Source: Mycolicibacterium sp. TY81
GTDB taxonomy: Bacteria > Actinomycetota > Actinomycetes > Mycobacteriales > Mycobacteriaceae
Direction: 5' to 3'
Assembly (NCBI RefSeq): GCF_018326285.1
Contig: NZ_AP023362.1
Location: 2,356,001 to 2,420,000 of the forward strand
Length of the DNA: 64,000 nt
The notes beneath the pieces were generated by a model, which did not search any database, had not been told where the DNA came from, and saw only the letters and a program-made list of their open reading frames with translations. Made by a program: the position numbers and the translations under genes. Positions 8,708 to 18,640 of the stretch are shown here, one piece after another. Positions within the stretch are counted from its first letter, which is position 1, and each line of letters starts with the position of its first letter.

Positions 8708-11254
8708 TCAGCTACCGAAAAGCCCCGCATCGACGACCCGGATGACCGGTGCGCCGTCCGCGTCGGACGCGGCCAGGTCGACTTCCACGTCGATACCCCA
8801 GTCGTGGTCATGCGCCGGGTCGTCCAGGATCTGACGGACGCGCCACACGTCGGGCGCCCGGTCGAAGATCAGCATCGCGGGTCCCCGCGCATCGGCCCCG
8901 GTGCCGATGTCGTCGTGCTCGGCGAAGTACTGCTCCCCCACCGCTTCCCAGCGCTGCGCCGCCCACCCCGACCCGGAATCCAGGTCCCCGAGTTCCGCCC
9001 AGCGGCGGCGGGCCCACAGCTCGACGCGCCGGAACAGCGCGTTGCGGACCATCGCGGTGAATGCCCGCTCGTTGCCGGTCAGTGGCCGCACCGGCGCCAT
9101 CACCGCCACCTCGTCGACCTGATCAGCGCTGGTCAACTGTTCCCATTCGTCGAGCAGGCTCGAATCGACCTGGCGCACAAGCTCACCCAGCCATTCGACG
9201 ATGTCGGTGAGCTCATCGGTCCGGGCGGCGGCCGGCACTCCCGAGCGCAGCGCCTTGACGGCATCCGACAGGTAGCGCAGCACCGCGCCCTCGGTGCGGG
9301 TCAGGCCATAGGCACTGACGTACTCCTTGAACGTAAGTCCCTGTTCCCACATCTCGCGCACGACGGACTTCGGCGCCGGGTGGCCGTCGGCCGCCCACGG
9401 GTTGCTCCGGCAGTACACCTCGAAACAGTGCGCCAGCAGTTCATCGAGCGGACGCGGGTAAGTGATGTCGTCGAGCAGTTCGATGCGCTCGTCGTACTCG
9501 ATGCCTTCGGCCTTCATCGCCGCGACGGCCTCACCCCGGGCCTTCTTCAGCTGCGCCGCGAGGATTTGGCGTGGGTCCTCGAGCGTCGCCTCGATCACCG
9601 AAACCACATCGCGCGCAAACGTTTCCGAGTCCGGGTCGAGCAGCTCGACGGCCGCGAGCGCGAACGTCGACAACGGCTGGTTCAGCGCGAAATCCGGCGG
9701 CAGGTCCACCGTGAGGCGGTACCGGCGCCCGTCCAGTTCCGGCTCGGCCAGGCGTTCCAGTACCCCGGCCTGCAGCAGCGAACGCGCGATGCCGACCGCC
9801 TCGCGGATGTGTCGCAGCTGCCTCTTGCGCGGCTCATGGTTCTCACTGAGCAACCGGCGCATGGCCAGGCAGGGATCACCGGGACGGTCGACGACGTCGA
9901 GGATCATCGCCGTGGACACCCGCATGTTGCTCGTGAGCGCCTCCGGCGCCGCCTCGACGAGGCGCTTCATGGTGTTCTCACCCCAGGGGACCATGCCCTC
10001 GGGTGCCTTGCGGCGCACCAGCTTTCGGCGCTTTTTCGGGTCGTCGGCGACCTTGGCGAACTGCTTGAGGTTCTCGACCTCGTGCTCGGGCGCCTGCACG
10101 ACGACGGTGCCCGCGGTGTCGTAGCCGGCCCGCCCGGCACGGCCGGCGATCTGGTGGAACTCGCGGGCATTGAGCAGCCGAGTACGGGTGCCGTCGTACT
10201 TCGACAACGCCGAGAAGACGACGGTGCGGATCGGCACGTTGATGCCCACACCGAGCGTGTCGGTGCCGCAGATGACCTTCAGCAGCCCGGCCTGCGCGAG
10301 CTGTTCCACCAGCCGCCGGTACTTGGGCAGCATGCCGGCGTGGTGCACACCGATGCCGTGGCGCACCAGCCGCGACAGCGTCGAGCCGAACGCCGTCGTG
10401 AAACGGAAGCCGCCGATGTGGTCGGCGATGGCGGCCTTCTCCTCCTTGGTACTCACGTTGACGCTCATCAGCGCCTGCGCCCGCTCCAGCGCCGCCGCCT
10501 GCGTGAAATGGACGACGTAGATCGGTGACTGTTTGGTCTGCAACAGGTCGGCGATGGTCTCGTGCATCGCGGTCGTCGCATAGCTGTAGAACAGCGGCAC
10601 CGGGCGTTCGGCGCCGGCCACCAGCGCGGTCGGGCGGCCGGTACGCCGGGTGAGGTCCTCGCGCAACACGGTCACGTCGCCGAGCGTCGCCGACATCAAC
10701 AGGAACTGCGCCCTGGGCAATTCGAGCAGCGGCACCTGCCACGCCCAGCCGCGGTCGGGGTCGCCGTAGAAATGGAACTCGTCCATCACCACCAGACCGA
10801 TGTCCGCGTCGGCGCCTTCCCGCAGCGCGATGTTCGCAAGGATCTCGGCCGTGCACGCGATGATCGGCGCACTGGCGTTGACCGCCGCGTCGCCGGTGAG
10901 CATGCCCACGTTCGCGGCGCCGAACACGTCGCACAGGGCGAAGAACTTCTCGCTGACCAAGGCCTTGATCGGCGCGGTGTAGTAGCTGCGCCGGTTCGCC
11001 GCGAGCGCGAAGTACACCCCGCCCGTGGCCACCAGCGACTTGCCGGAACCGGTCGGCGTCGCCAGGACGACGTTGGCGCCGCTGACCAACTCGATGAGCG
11101 CCTCCTCCTGCGCCGGGTACAGCGCCGTCCCCGCCGCCTCGGCCCACTCGGCGAACGCCGCGAGCAGTTCGTCGGGGTCAGCGCCCGTCGCGCGCAGCGC
11201 GGACAGGTCGGCGGGGTCGTCCAGGAGGGATATGCGGGGTGCCATCGTGGACAC
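8708..11254 (-). CDS. DEAD/DEAH-box helicase with DUF3516 C-terminus
   Basis: 848 residues from GTG 11254 (an ATG at 11245 would shorten it by three). A superfamily 2 helicase core occupies about residues 45-390: Walker A in LATPTGSGKS, DEFH box in VMDEFHFYGD, motif III LLMSATLGD, and motif VI region FHQIAGRAGRAG. The C-terminal half (about 400 residues) is the mycobacterial DUF3516 region, with no separate catalytic motif that I can see. Layout resembles Ski2/HelY-type RNA helicases, so RNA unwinding is plausible but not shown by sequence. It heads a minus-strand run with the acyltransferase. Start codons lie 56 bp from the divergent GAP-fusion gene. Confidence 0.85.
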   Translation of the reverse strand: MSTMAPRISLLDDPADLSALRATGADPDELLAAFAEWAEAAGTALYPAQEEALIELVSGANVVLATPTGSGKSLVATGGVYFALAANRRSYYTAPIKALVSEKFFALCDVFGAANVGMLTGDAAVNASAPIIACTAEILANIALREGADADIGLVVMDEFHFYGDPDRGWAWQVPLLELPRAQFLLMSATLGDVTVLREDLTRRTGRPTALVAGAERPVPLFYSYATTAMHETIADLLQTKQSPIYVVHFTQAAALERAQALMSVNVSTKEEKAAIADHIGGFRFTTAFGSTLSRLVRHGIGVHHAGMLPKYRRLVEQLAQAGLLKVICGTDTLGVGINVPIRTVVFSALSKYDGTRTRLLNAREFHQIAGRAGRAGYDTAGTVVVQAPEHEVENLKQFAKVADDPKKRRKLVRRKAPEGMVPWGENTMKRLVEAAPEALTSNMRVSTAMILDVVDRPGDPCLAMRRLLSENHEPRKRQLRHIREAVGIARSLLQAGVLERLAEPELDGRRYRLTVDLPPDFALNQPLSTFALAAVELLDPDSETFARDVVSVIEATLEDPRQILAAQLKKARGEAVAAMKAEGIEYDERIELLDDITYPRPLDELLAHCFEVYCRSNPWAADGHPAPKSVVREMWEQGLTFKEYVSAYGLTRTEGAVLRYLSDAVKALRSGVPAAARTDELTDIVEWLGELVRQVDSSLLDEWEQLTSADQVDEVAVMAPVRPLTGNERAFTAMVRNALFRRVELWARRRWAELGDLDSGSGWAAQRWEAVGEQYFAEHDDIGTGADARGPAMLIFDRAPDVWRVRQILDDPAHDHDWGIDVEVDLAASDADGAPVIRVVDAGLFGS

Positions 11255-11310
11255 CAGCCTGCCCGATCACCGGACGCGCGTCAGCGGCGGGCAGGCTGCG
11301 CGCAGGCAAG

Positions 11311-12699
11311 ATGGCTCGTGTGACGTGGTTGATCCCCGACGCGCTCATCGTGGCGCTGTCCCCCATGGCGGTCCTGCCGCCGGTGCTGCTCCTGCTGTAC
11401 TCGGACCGGCCCCGCAGCACCGGCCTGACCTACCTGGGCGGGTGGCTCGCCGGGATGGCGGCCGTCATCAGCACGGTGGTGCTGGTATCGCCCGTCGGCC
11501 GGTCGCACGCCGCCGCGACCAGTTCGCGGTTGCAGCTCGGCATCGGCATCGCGCTGATCGTGCTCGGTGTCGTCACGTGGCTGCGGCGCGCGCACTACGC
11601 GCAGGCGACGGGCTGGCTGACGCGGCTGCAGTCCGCGTCGCCACTGGTCACCGGCGTCACCGGGGTGGTCTTCGCCGTCGCGAACCCGAAGTTCATCCTG
11701 GCGTGCGTCGCCGGCGGCGTGGCCATCGACGCGCTGCTGACCGCGCCCGTCGAAAAGGCCGGTGCCGTCGGCTTTTTCGTCGTACTGGCCGGCTCCACCA
11801 CCGCCGCACCGATCCTGGCGCACCTGGTGGCCGCGCGGTACGCCGAGAAGGGCCTGGAGCGGATGCGCCACTGGGTGCAGGAACACACCGCCGCGATCAC
11901 CGCCGTGACACTGACGGCCGTCGGCACGCTGCTGGTCGTGGTGGCCGGAATCCCCACCGCCGCAGCCGATCAGGTCGCCCGGCTCCGCCCCGTCGTGCTC
12001 GAACGGTTCGACCACGACCCCGTCGCGTTCACCGAGGGCATGTTCGTCGACGGACCGACGCTGTACGAGAGCACGGGCCTCGAAGGAAAGTCCGAGCTGC
12101 GCGAACTCGACGCCGACACCGGACAGCTGCGGCGCGCGGTCCCGCTGCCGCCGGCCTATTTCGGCGAGGGCATCGCCGATGCCGGCCCGCACCTGTGGCA
12201 GCTGACGTACGAGAACGGCGTCGCCATCGAATGGGACAAGGCCACGCTGACGATGCTGCGCGAGGTCCCGCTCGACGGTCAGGGCTGGGGCCTGTGCCGC
12301 ACGGGTGACCGGCTGATCCGCAGCGACGGATCCGCGGTGCTGCGCTTCCACCGTCTCGACGACATGCGGGAAACAGGCACCCTCGCCGTGACCTACAACG
12401 GAATTCAGGTCACCGGGCTCAACAGCCTCGACTGCGCCGGAAACCGGATCTGGGCCAACGTGTTCCCGACCGACCAGATCATCGAGGTCGACGCCAACAC
12501 GGGCGTCGTCACCGCCGTCGTCTATGCCACCGGTCTGCGCGACGCCGCCTGGCAGGGCGACATCGGCGTCCTCAACGGCATCGCGCATCTCGGCGGCGCC
12601 GGCGGCAATGGGCAGTTCCTGGTCACGGGCAAGTACTGGCCGGCGGTCTACCGGGTGCGGTTCGAACCGGCGACACCGGCGGAAATTCAGGTGCGCTGA
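11311..12699 (+). CDS. GAP-family membrane domain fused to glutaminyl-peptide cyclotransferase
   Basis: 462 residues from ATG 11311. Residues 1-215 are a GAP/Sap-type membrane protein (six predicted helices, with LIPDALIVALSPMAVLPPVL and the helix-break motif AVANPKFILACVAGG), a family that includes proteins needed for export of mycobacterial glycolipids. Helix six (LTAVGTLLVVVAGIPTAAA) runs straight into residues 227-462, a glutamine-cyclotransferase beta-propeller: DHDPVAFTEGMFVDG, LYESTGLEGKSELRELD, YFGEGIAD and HLWQLTYENGVAIEWD are near-consensus. The enzyme domain would face outside the membrane and form N-terminal pyroglutamate. The frame is continuous across the junction with no stop. 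It is divergent from the helicase gene. Confidence 0.85.
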   Translation: MARVTWLIPDALIVALSPMAVLPPVLLLLYSDRPRSTGLTYLGGWLAGMAAVISTVVLVSPVGRSHAAATSSRLQLGIGIALIVLGVVTWLRRAHYAQATGWLTRLQSASPLVTGVTGVVFAVANPKFILACVAGGVAIDALLTAPVEKAGAVGFFVVLAGSTTAAPILAHLVAARYAEKGLERMRHWVQEHTAAITAVTLTAVGTLLVVVAGIPTAAADQVARLRPVVLERFDHDPVAFTEGMFVDGPTLYESTGLEGKSELRELDADTGQLRRAVPLPPAYFGEGIADAGPHLWQLTYENGVAIEWDKATLTMLREVPLDGQGWGLCRTGDRLIRSDGSAVLRFHRLDDMRETGTLAVTYNGIQVTGLNSLDCAGNRIWANVFPTDQIIEVDANTGVVTAVVYATGLRDAAWQGDIGVLNGIAHLGGAGGNGQFLVTGKYWPAVYRVRFEPATPAEIQVR

Positions 12700-12726
12700 C
12701 GACTGCCGGATGTGACGATCAGCGCC

Positions 12727-13122
12727 ATGCCGAGTTCACTGATCGAGGTCCGACGTCAGTACAGCCAGCCCGACGAGGTCGCCCTCATCGATGCCGTCCA
12801 CGCGGCACTGGTCGCCGCGTTCCAGATCCCGGTCGGCGACAAGCACGTCCGGCTCCTGGTCCATGAGCCGCACCGGTTTTCGCACGCGCCGCATCTCGCG
12901 CATCCCGAGCGGTACACCCTGGTGACCATCGACTGTTTCGCCGGCCGGTCGGTGGACGCCAAGCGCGCGCTGTACCGCGAGATCACGGGCCGCCTCGGCG
13001 CCTTCGACATCCCCGCCGACCACATCACGATCCTGCTGCGCGAGAGTGCGCTCGAGAACTGGGGCGTCCGCGGCGGGCAGGCCGCCTGCGACGTCAACCT
13101 CGGCTTCGATGTGAATGTCTGA
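12727..13122 (+). CDS. tautomerase-family protein
   Basis: 131 residues. ATG 12727 is preferred over the in-frame GTG 12712 because it places proline directly after the initiator ([13 protein letters not shown]). Tautomerases use that N-terminal Pro, exposed after Met removal, as the catalytic base. The rest ([43 protein letters not shown]) fits the actinobacterial 4-oxalocrotonate-tautomerase-like group annotated as tautomerase or MSAD-like. It is cytosolic. It follows the GAP-cyclase fusion by 27 bp, so may share its transcript, and precedes ICL2. Substrate is unknown. Confidence 0.75.
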   Translation: MPSSLIEVRRQYSQPDEVALIDAVHAALVAAFQIPVGDKHVRLLVHEPHRFSHAPHLAHPERYTLVTIDCFAGRSVDAKRALYREITGRLGAFDIPADHITILLRESALENWGVRGGQAACDVNLGFDVNV

Positions 13123-13196
13123 TCGCGTATTCACGGCAGCCCCGCGGCGATAGGCTCGGAGAGCTCATCGGAAACCAGCTCAGCAAGGAGCAGTCC

Positions 13197-15473
13197 ATGA
13201 CTCTCGAAGCAGTGGCGACGTCGTTCGAGCAGAACGTCGCCGACGTGCAGGAGTATTTCGACAGTCCGCGTTTCGACGGCATCACGCGGCTCTACACCGC
13301 GCGTCAGGTCGTCGAACAACGCGGCACCATCCCGTCCGACTATCCGGTGGCCCGGCAGGCCGCCGAAGCGTTCTATCCGCGGCTGCGCGAACTGTTCGCG
13401 CAGAAGAAGAGCATCACGACGTTCGGGCCGTATTCCCCCGGCCAGGCGGTGGTGATGAAGCGGATCGGCATCGAAGGCATCTACCTCGGTGGCTGGGCCA
13501 CCTCGGCCAAGGGCTCCATCAGCGAGGACCCCGGGCCCGACCTGGCCAGCTACCCGCTGAGCCAGGTGCCCGACGAAGCCGCCGGGCTGGTGCGTGCGCT
13601 GCTGACCGCGGACCGCAACCAGCAGTACCTGCGCCTGCAGATGACCGAGGAACAGCGCGCAGCGACCCCCGCGATCGACTACCGGCCGTTCATCATCGCC
13701 GACGCCGACACCGGTCACGGTGGAGATGCCCACGTACGCAACCTGATTCGCCGTTTTGTCGAGTCGGGAGTGCCTGGCTACCACATCGAGGACCAGCGGC
13801 CCGGTACCAAGAAATGCGGCCACCAGGGTGGCAAGGTGCTGGTGCCGTCGGATGAACAACTCAAGCGCCTCAACACCGCGCGCTTCCAGCTGGACATGAT
13901 GGGCGTGCCGGGAATCATCGTCGCTCGCACCGACGCCGAGGCCGCGAACCTCATCGACAGCGCCGCCGACGAGCGTGACCAGCCGTTCCTGCTGGGCGCC
14001 ACCAACCTCAACATCCCGTCCTACAAATCCTGTTTCCTGGCGATGGTGCGCCGCTTCCACGACAAGGGCGTCACCGACCTGCGCGGGCACCTGCTGTACG
14101 CGTTGCCCGAGGGCCAGTACGCGGCCGCCGACGCCTGGCTGGACAGCCACGGCATCGCGGGCCTCATCGACGAGGCGGCCGCGGCCTGGGACCAGAATTC
14201 CGGGCAGTCGGTCGACGCGGTGTTCGACAAGGTCGAGTCGAAATTCGTCGAGGCGTGGCAGGCGGATTCGGGCCTGAACACCTACTGCGAAGCCGTGGCC
14301 GAAGTGCTGCAGTTCCGGGCCAAGGAGGGTGAGGCCACCACGGTGAGCCCCGAGGAGTGGCGCAAGTTCGCGGCCCGCGCGTCGCTGTATGCGGCGCGGG
14401 AGAAGGCCCGTGAGCTGGGCGCCGACGTGGCGTGGGACTGTGAGCTCGCCAAGACCCCGGAGGGCTACTACCAGGTGCGCGGCGGCATCCCGTACGCGAT
14501 CGCGAAATCCCTTGCGGCCGCGCCGTTCGCGGACATCCTGTGGATGGAGACGAAAACCGCGGACCTGGCCGACGCCCGGGAATTCGCGGAGGCCATCCAC
14601 GCCGAATTCCCCGACCAGATGCTGGCGTACAACCTGTCGCCGTCGTTCAACTGGGACACCACCGGCATGACCGATGACGAAATGCGGGCGTTCCCAGAGG
14701 AACTCGGCAAGATGGGGTTCGTCTTCAACTTCATCACCTACGGCGGCCACCAGGTGGACGGTGTGGCGTGCGAGGAGTTCGCGACATCCCTGCGACAGGA
14801 GGGCATGCTGGCCCTGGCCCGGCTGCAACGCAAGATGCGGCTCGTCGAATCTCCCTACCGCACACCGCAAACGCTCGTCGGCGGTCCGCGCAGCGATGCC
14901 GCGCTGGCCGCGTCGTCGGGGCGGACCGCGACCACCAAGGCGATGGGTGCCGGCTCCACGCAACACCAGCACCTGGTCCAGACCGAGGTGCCCAAGAAGC
15001 TCCTCGAAGAGTGGCTGGCCATGTGGAGCGATCACTACCAGATCGGCGAGCAGCTGCACGTACAACTGCGGCCCCGCCGCGCCGGTTCCGACGTCCTGGA
15101 TCTGGGCATCTACGGCAGCGGTGACGAGCCGCTGGCCAACGTCGTCGTCGACCCGATCAAGGACCGCTACGGCCGCAACATCCTCACGGTGCGCGACCAG
15201 AACACCTTCGCCGAGAAGCTGCGGCAGAAGCGCCTGATGGACCTGATCCACGTGTGGCTGATCCACCGGTTCAAGTCGGAGATCGTCTACTACGTGACGC
15301 CGACGGAGGACAACATCTACCAGACCGAAAAGATGAAGTCGCACGGCCTGTTCAGCAACGTCTATCAGGAGGTCGGCGAGATCATCGTCGCCGATGTCAA
15401 CAAGGCGCGGATCGACGAACTACTGGCGCCGGACCGCGAGGCCCTCGGCCGCTTGATCCGCAAGGAGGACTAG
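13197..15473 (+). CDS. aceA: isocitrate lyase 2 (ICL2)
   Basis: 758 residues, the length of mycobacterial ICL2 (about 766) and much longer than ICL1 (about 430). AAGGAG at 13185-13190 supports ATG 13197. The catalytic loop KKCGHQGGK carries the nucleophilic Cys; [15 protein letters not shown] and [11 protein letters not shown] supply Mg and substrate ligands. The C-terminal extension after about residue 600 is the ICL2-specific domain. The enzyme splits isocitrate into glyoxylate and succinate in the glyoxylate shunt and can act as methylisocitrate lyase, which matters on fatty acids and cholesterol. In M. tuberculosis H37Rv this gene is broken in two (Rv1915/Rv1916); here it is intact. Confidence 0.95.
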   Translation: MTLEAVATSFEQNVADVQEYFDSPRFDGITRLYTARQVVEQRGTIPSDYPVARQAAEAFYPRLRELFAQKKSITTFGPYSPGQAVVMKRIGIEGIYLGGWATSAKGSISEDPGPDLASYPLSQVPDEAAGLVRALLTADRNQQYLRLQMTEEQRAATPAIDYRPFIIADADTGHGGDAHVRNLIRRFVESGVPGYHIEDQRPGTKKCGHQGGKVLVPSDEQLKRLNTARFQLDMMGVPGIIVARTDAEAANLIDSAADERDQPFLLGATNLNIPSYKSCFLAMVRRFHDKGVTDLRGHLLYALPEGQYAAADAWLDSHGIAGLIDEAAAAWDQNSGQSVDAVFDKVESKFVEAWQADSGLNTYCEAVAEVLQFRAKEGEATTVSPEEWRKFAARASLYAAREKARELGADVAWDCELAKTPEGYYQVRGGIPYAIAKSLAAAPFADILWMETKTADLADAREFAEAIHAEFPDQMLAYNLSPSFNWDTTGMTDDEMRAFPEELGKMGFVFNFITYGGHQVDGVACEEFATSLRQEGMLALARLQRKMRLVESPYRTPQTLVGGPRSDAALAASSGRTATTKAMGAGSTQHQHLVQTEVPKKLLEEWLAMWSDHYQIGEQLHVQLRPRRAGSDVLDLGIYGSGDEPLANVVVDPIKDRYGRNILTVRDQNTFAEKLRQKRLMDLIHVWLIHRFKSEIVYYVTPTEDNIYQTEKMKSHGLFSNVYQEVGEIIVADVNKARIDELLAPDREALGRLIRKED

Positions 15474-15493
15474 CCGGTCGGGTCGCCACGGTT

Positions 15494-16360
15494 TCACGCC
15501 TGAGCCGTGGCGACCGCCGGTTCCTCTTCTGCCGCACCGAAAATCGCGATCGCGACCGCCCCGGCGACCGCGGTGGCGAAAGCGACCCCGACCAGCCATC
15601 CGAGTCCCGGCTTCGCCACATCGCCCAGCAACAGGACGCCGACCACGCCGGGAATCACCGTCTCCCCCATGACGAGTGCGGCGGCCACGCCGTTCACCGA
15701 ACCGATCTGCAGTGCGACGGTGAACAGGTAGAAGCCACCGCCGCCGGCGACCACCACCGCCCACGCCGCCGGGTCGGAGAGCAACGCATGCCATTCGAAC
15801 GGGTCGAGCCCGTGGGTGATCCGGACCGCGACCGCCATGGCGCCGTACAGGATGCCGGCGATCAGCCCGGCCGGCACCGCGGCCTTCTTGCCGAGCACCC
15901 GAACGAGCACCACCCCGAAGACGAAGATGAGCGCCGATGCCGCCAGCACGCTCCAGTGCATGTGCCGGCCCGGCACCTCGGTGCCGAGTTCACCGGCGCT
16001 GAAGCCCAGAATGCACAGTGCCACAAGGACTGTCGCGATCGCGGCCCAGTCCCGCGGGCGCAGGCGCACGCCGAGCACCAGCACGCTCAGGACGGCGGTC
16101 ACCGCGAGGTTGGCACTCATGATGGTCTGCGACAGGAACAGTGGGATCAGCCGCGCCGACACCAGGCTGCCGAGGAAGCCCAGCCCGTCCAGCAGCATGC
16201 CGGCGAGGAACAGCGGCGCCAGGATCGCCGTCACTGTCGACCGGAACGTCGGTGCGGTGTCGGCAGCTTCGCCGTCGCGACGGGCCGCGCGGGACTGCAG
16301 CACCGATGCCGTGCCATAGCTGAAGCAGGCAACGAGGGCGGCGAGGATGCCGATCAGCAT
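15494..16360 (-). CDS. DMT-superfamily (EamA-like) transporter
   Basis: 288 residues from ATG 16360 (MLIGILAALVACFSYG); a longer frame to 16477 adds an Arg-rich stretch with no conserved sequence and was rejected. About nine or ten membrane helices are visible, arranged as two similar halves, typical of drug/metabolite transporters. The C-terminus is short and acidic (AAEEEPAVATAQA). It is convergent with aceA (20 bp between stops). Substrate cannot be read from sequence. Confidence 0.75.
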   Translation of the reverse strand: MLIGILAALVACFSYGTASVLQSRAARRDGEAADTAPTFRSTVTAILAPLFLAGMLLDGLGFLGSLVSARLIPLFLSQTIMSANLAVTAVLSVLVLGVRLRPRDWAAIATVLVALCILGFSAGELGTEVPGRHMHWSVLAASALIFVFGVVLVRVLGKKAAVPAGLIAGILYGAMAVAVRITHGLDPFEWHALLSDPAAWAVVVAGGGGFYLFTVALQIGSVNGVAAALVMGETVIPGVVGVLLLGDVAKPGLGWLVGVAFATAVAGAVAIAIFGAAEEEPAVATAQA

Positions 16361-16555
16361 GGTGCGGCTCCGGCTCCGGCGAACCGAGAATTGGCGGGCA
16401 TCGGCCAATTGTAGGAAGCGGGCCGGCGCGGTCGCCTTCCTGCGCCGGCCGCACGACGCCAAACCGGGACCTACCACTTACGTCAGGCACAGCTGATCCA
16501 CAACCTGCTGCCGTTCCATGGTCGGACAGTCCGCCACGAACGGAGACGATCGATC

Positions 16556-16849
16556 ATGAAACACACCAAGATGATTGCCGGCCTGGCGATCGCCGGCAGC
16601 TTCGGCGCCGGCCTGGTGACGCTGGGCACCGGCGTCGCGAGCGCCGACTGGGGTCCACCGCCACCCCCGCCCGGGCCCGGCTGGGGACCACCGCCGCCGG
16701 ACCACCACTGGGGCCCGCCGCCACCGGCATGGGGACCGCCGCCACCACCTGCTTGGGGACCGCCGCCGCCGCCCGGAAACCCGCCGGGCACCTGGAACGG
16801 AGGCTGGGAACCGGATGGCGGGGTGTGCCTGTTCGGCGCCTGCATCTGA
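16556..16849 (+). CDS. Trp/Pro-rich small exported protein (paralogue 1)
   Basis: 97 residues. A Sec signal (MKHTKMIAGLAIAGSFGAGL, cleavage after VASA) precedes a mature part built from repeated WGPPPP units with intervening Trp and His, then a conserved tail: PPGTWNGGWEPDGG, Cys, two residues, FGACI. The two Cys in the tail could pair. The gene at 16996 has the same signal type and an almost identical tail, so the two are a tandem duplication with a repeat-expanded linker here. The WGPPPP array may vary between strains through slippage, which is inference. Function is unknown. Confidence 0.75.
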   Translation: MKHTKMIAGLAIAGSFGAGLVTLGTGVASADWGPPPPPPGPGWGPPPPDHHWGPPPPAWGPPPPPAWGPPPPPGNPPGTWNGGWEPDGGVCLFGACI

Positions 16850-16995
16850 GCAGGGCACCCGGAAACCGAAAGCCACCGCCTAAGGCGGGCACAGGCCATA
16901 CATAGCTTGACTAACGAGAATGACTACAGACCGAGAAACAGCGAGCGCCGCAACGTTGTTGCAGCAATCGATTGAGTCGAGGAATGGAGTAGATC

Positions 16996-17265
16996 ATGAA
17001 ATCGATAAAATTCATTGTTGGTTTGGCTGTCGCGAGCGGCGTTGCCGCCGGAGCCGTCGGGCTGGGTGCGGGTACCGCGAGTGCGGATACCGGCATGGCG
17101 CCGGTCCCGGCGCGCTGGGGTCACGGCCCGGGCTGGAACGGCCCGGGACCCGGACCCGGCTGGGGTCCGCCGCCCCCGCCGGCCTGGGGCTGGAACCCGC
17201 CGGGCACGTGGAACGGCGGCTGGGAGCCTGACGGCGGATTCTGCATCTTCGGCGCCTGCATCTAG
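16996..17265 (+). CDS. Trp/Pro-rich small exported protein (paralogue 2)
   Basis: 89 residues from ATG 16996, with a purine-rich AGGAATGGAG upstream. The signal peptide (MKSIKFIVGLAVASGVAAGA, cleavage after TASA) aligns with that of the gene at 16556, and the last 23 residues (PPGTWNGGWEPDGG, FCIFGACI) are nearly identical, while the linker has fewer WGPPPP units and more Gly. The 146 bp between the two genes contain a small CCGCC-TAA-GGCGG hairpin that could end the first transcript. The stop is 1 bp from the convergent histidine-kinase stop. Function is unknown. Confidence 0.75.
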   Translation: MKSIKFIVGLAVASGVAAGAVGLGAGTASADTGMAPVPARWGHGPGWNGPGPGPGWGPPPPPAWGWNPPGTWNGGWEPDGGFCIFGACI

Positions 17266-17266
17266 C

Positions 17267-18613
17267 TCAGACTGCTTGCGGACGCGGCGCGGGCAGCTCC
17301 AGCAGGAGCCTCGCGCCGCCGAGCGGACTCTGCGTCAAAGACGCTGTGCCACCATGCAGTTCGGCCTGTTGGGCAACCAGTGCCAGACCGAGACCCGAAC
17401 CCGAATGTGACGCGGTGGACCCGCGTGCGAACCGGTGGAACACCGCGTCACGTTCGTGTTCCGGTACGCCGGTGCCATTGTCGTCGATGGCGATCTGCAC
17501 GCCGTCGTGCGAGCTGACGGCCGACAGCTGCACCCGGGTCGCACCACCGTGTTTGACGGCGTTGGCGATCGCGTTGTCGACAACCAGCCGGAGCCCGACG
17601 GGCAGGCCCAGCATCAGCACCGTCGGGGACGGTACGAGGGCGACGTTGAGGTCGGGATAGACCCGTACCGCGTCGTGGGCGGCCCGGTCGAGCAGCTCGG
17701 TGATGTCGACGGGCACGAGATCGTCGGCCGTGGTGAGCTCGCCCTGGGCGAGCCGTTCCAGCGCCGTCAGCGTCGCCTCGATCCGGCTCTGTGTGCGCAT
17801 GACGTCGCCGATCACCTCGGCACGCTGCTCCGCCTCGAGATCGAGCGTGGACAGTACCTCGAGGTTCGTCCGCATCGCGGTCAGCGGGGTGCGCAATTCG
17901 TGTGATGCCACCGAGGCGAAGTCGCGGGCCGACTCCAGCGCGGCCTTGGTACGTGCCTGTTCCTCGCCGATGCGGGCCAACATGCCCTCGACCGCCTCGG
18001 CGATCTCCACGGCCTCCGAGACGCCCCGCACGTGGACCTCTTCGGGCTTCGACTGGGAGTTGATCTGCCGGGCCTGCTGAGCGAGCTTGCGGAACGGGTT
18101 GATCATCACGAACCACATCGAGCCGCCGACCACGAACGTGCCGAGAATGACGCCGCTACAGATGGCCAGGATGCGGATGTGCAGGTTGCGGATCTGACGC
18201 TGGGCCTCGGCCAGCGGTGCGCCGAGCGCGATCGACGCCGAACCCGTGGTGACGGTGCGGACCCGGTACTCGACGCCATTGATCGTGGTGTTGGCATACC
18301 CGGCCTCGAACTGCGGCAGCACGATCTCCGGCGGCATCGAGACCGTGGCGGCTCCGATGCGGACGGTCTGCACCAGTGAGCCCTCGGACTGCGGCGTGCC
18401 GGTGGGCGTCTGCCGGGCGATGCTCAGCAGGGTGTTGACGTCGGGCAGGCTGCTCAGCGAGTCCAGCCGCCGATCGAGCTGGCTGTACTGGTCGTTGGTG
18501 ACGCCGATCCACACCCAGGTTCCGATGATCAGCACCGTCGCGACCACCGACAACGCCGCGACGACGACGATGGCTCGCAACGACAAAGCCGGTATCGGTA
18601 ATCGCAACTGCAC
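17267..18613 (-). CDS. PrrB-like sensor histidine kinase, orphan
   Basis: 448 residues from GTG 18613 (VQLRLPIPALS). A start at 18667 would read through the tpx terminator hairpin and is rejected. Order: TM1 near residue 20, an extracytoplasmic sensor of about 115 residues, TM2, HAMP, HisKA with SVASHELRTPLTAMRTNLEV, and HATPase with DNAIANAVKHGG, AIDDNGTGVPEHERD and SGSGLGLALVAQQAELHGG. The catalytic half is very close to mycobacterial PrrB as I know it, whereas the sensor domain differs. PrrB is normally encoded directly behind its response regulator PrrA. Here the upstream gene is tpx and no regulator is adjacent, so this is an orphan, likely a duplicated kinase with a changed sensor. Confidence 0.85.
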   Translation of the reverse strand: MQLRLPIPALSLRAIVVVAALSVVATVLIIGTWVWIGVTNDQYSQLDRRLDSLSSLPDVNTLLSIARQTPTGTPQSEGSLVQTVRIGAATVSMPPEIVLPQFEAGYANTTINGVEYRVRTVTTGSASIALGAPLAEAQRQIRNLHIRILAICSGVILGTFVVGGSMWFVMINPFRKLAQQARQINSQSKPEEVHVRGVSEAVEIAEAVEGMLARIGEEQARTKAALESARDFASVASHELRTPLTAMRTNLEVLSTLDLEAEQRAEVIGDVMRTQSRIEATLTALERLAQGELTTADDLVPVDITELLDRAAHDAVRVYPDLNVALVPSPTVLMLGLPVGLRLVVDNAIANAVKHGGATRVQLSAVSSHDGVQIAIDDNGTGVPEHERDAVFHRFARGSTASHSGSGLGLALVAQQAELHGGTASLTQSPLGGARLLLELPAPRPQAV

Positions 18614-18640
18614 CAAGTCATCATGCCCGATACGAAAAAG

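Noticed and set aside
13131..15344. 737-residue frame antisense to aceA
   Set aside because: High-GC codon bias leaves the opposite strand open. The composition (His, Arg, Gly and Val rich) and lack of domains show it is a shadow.
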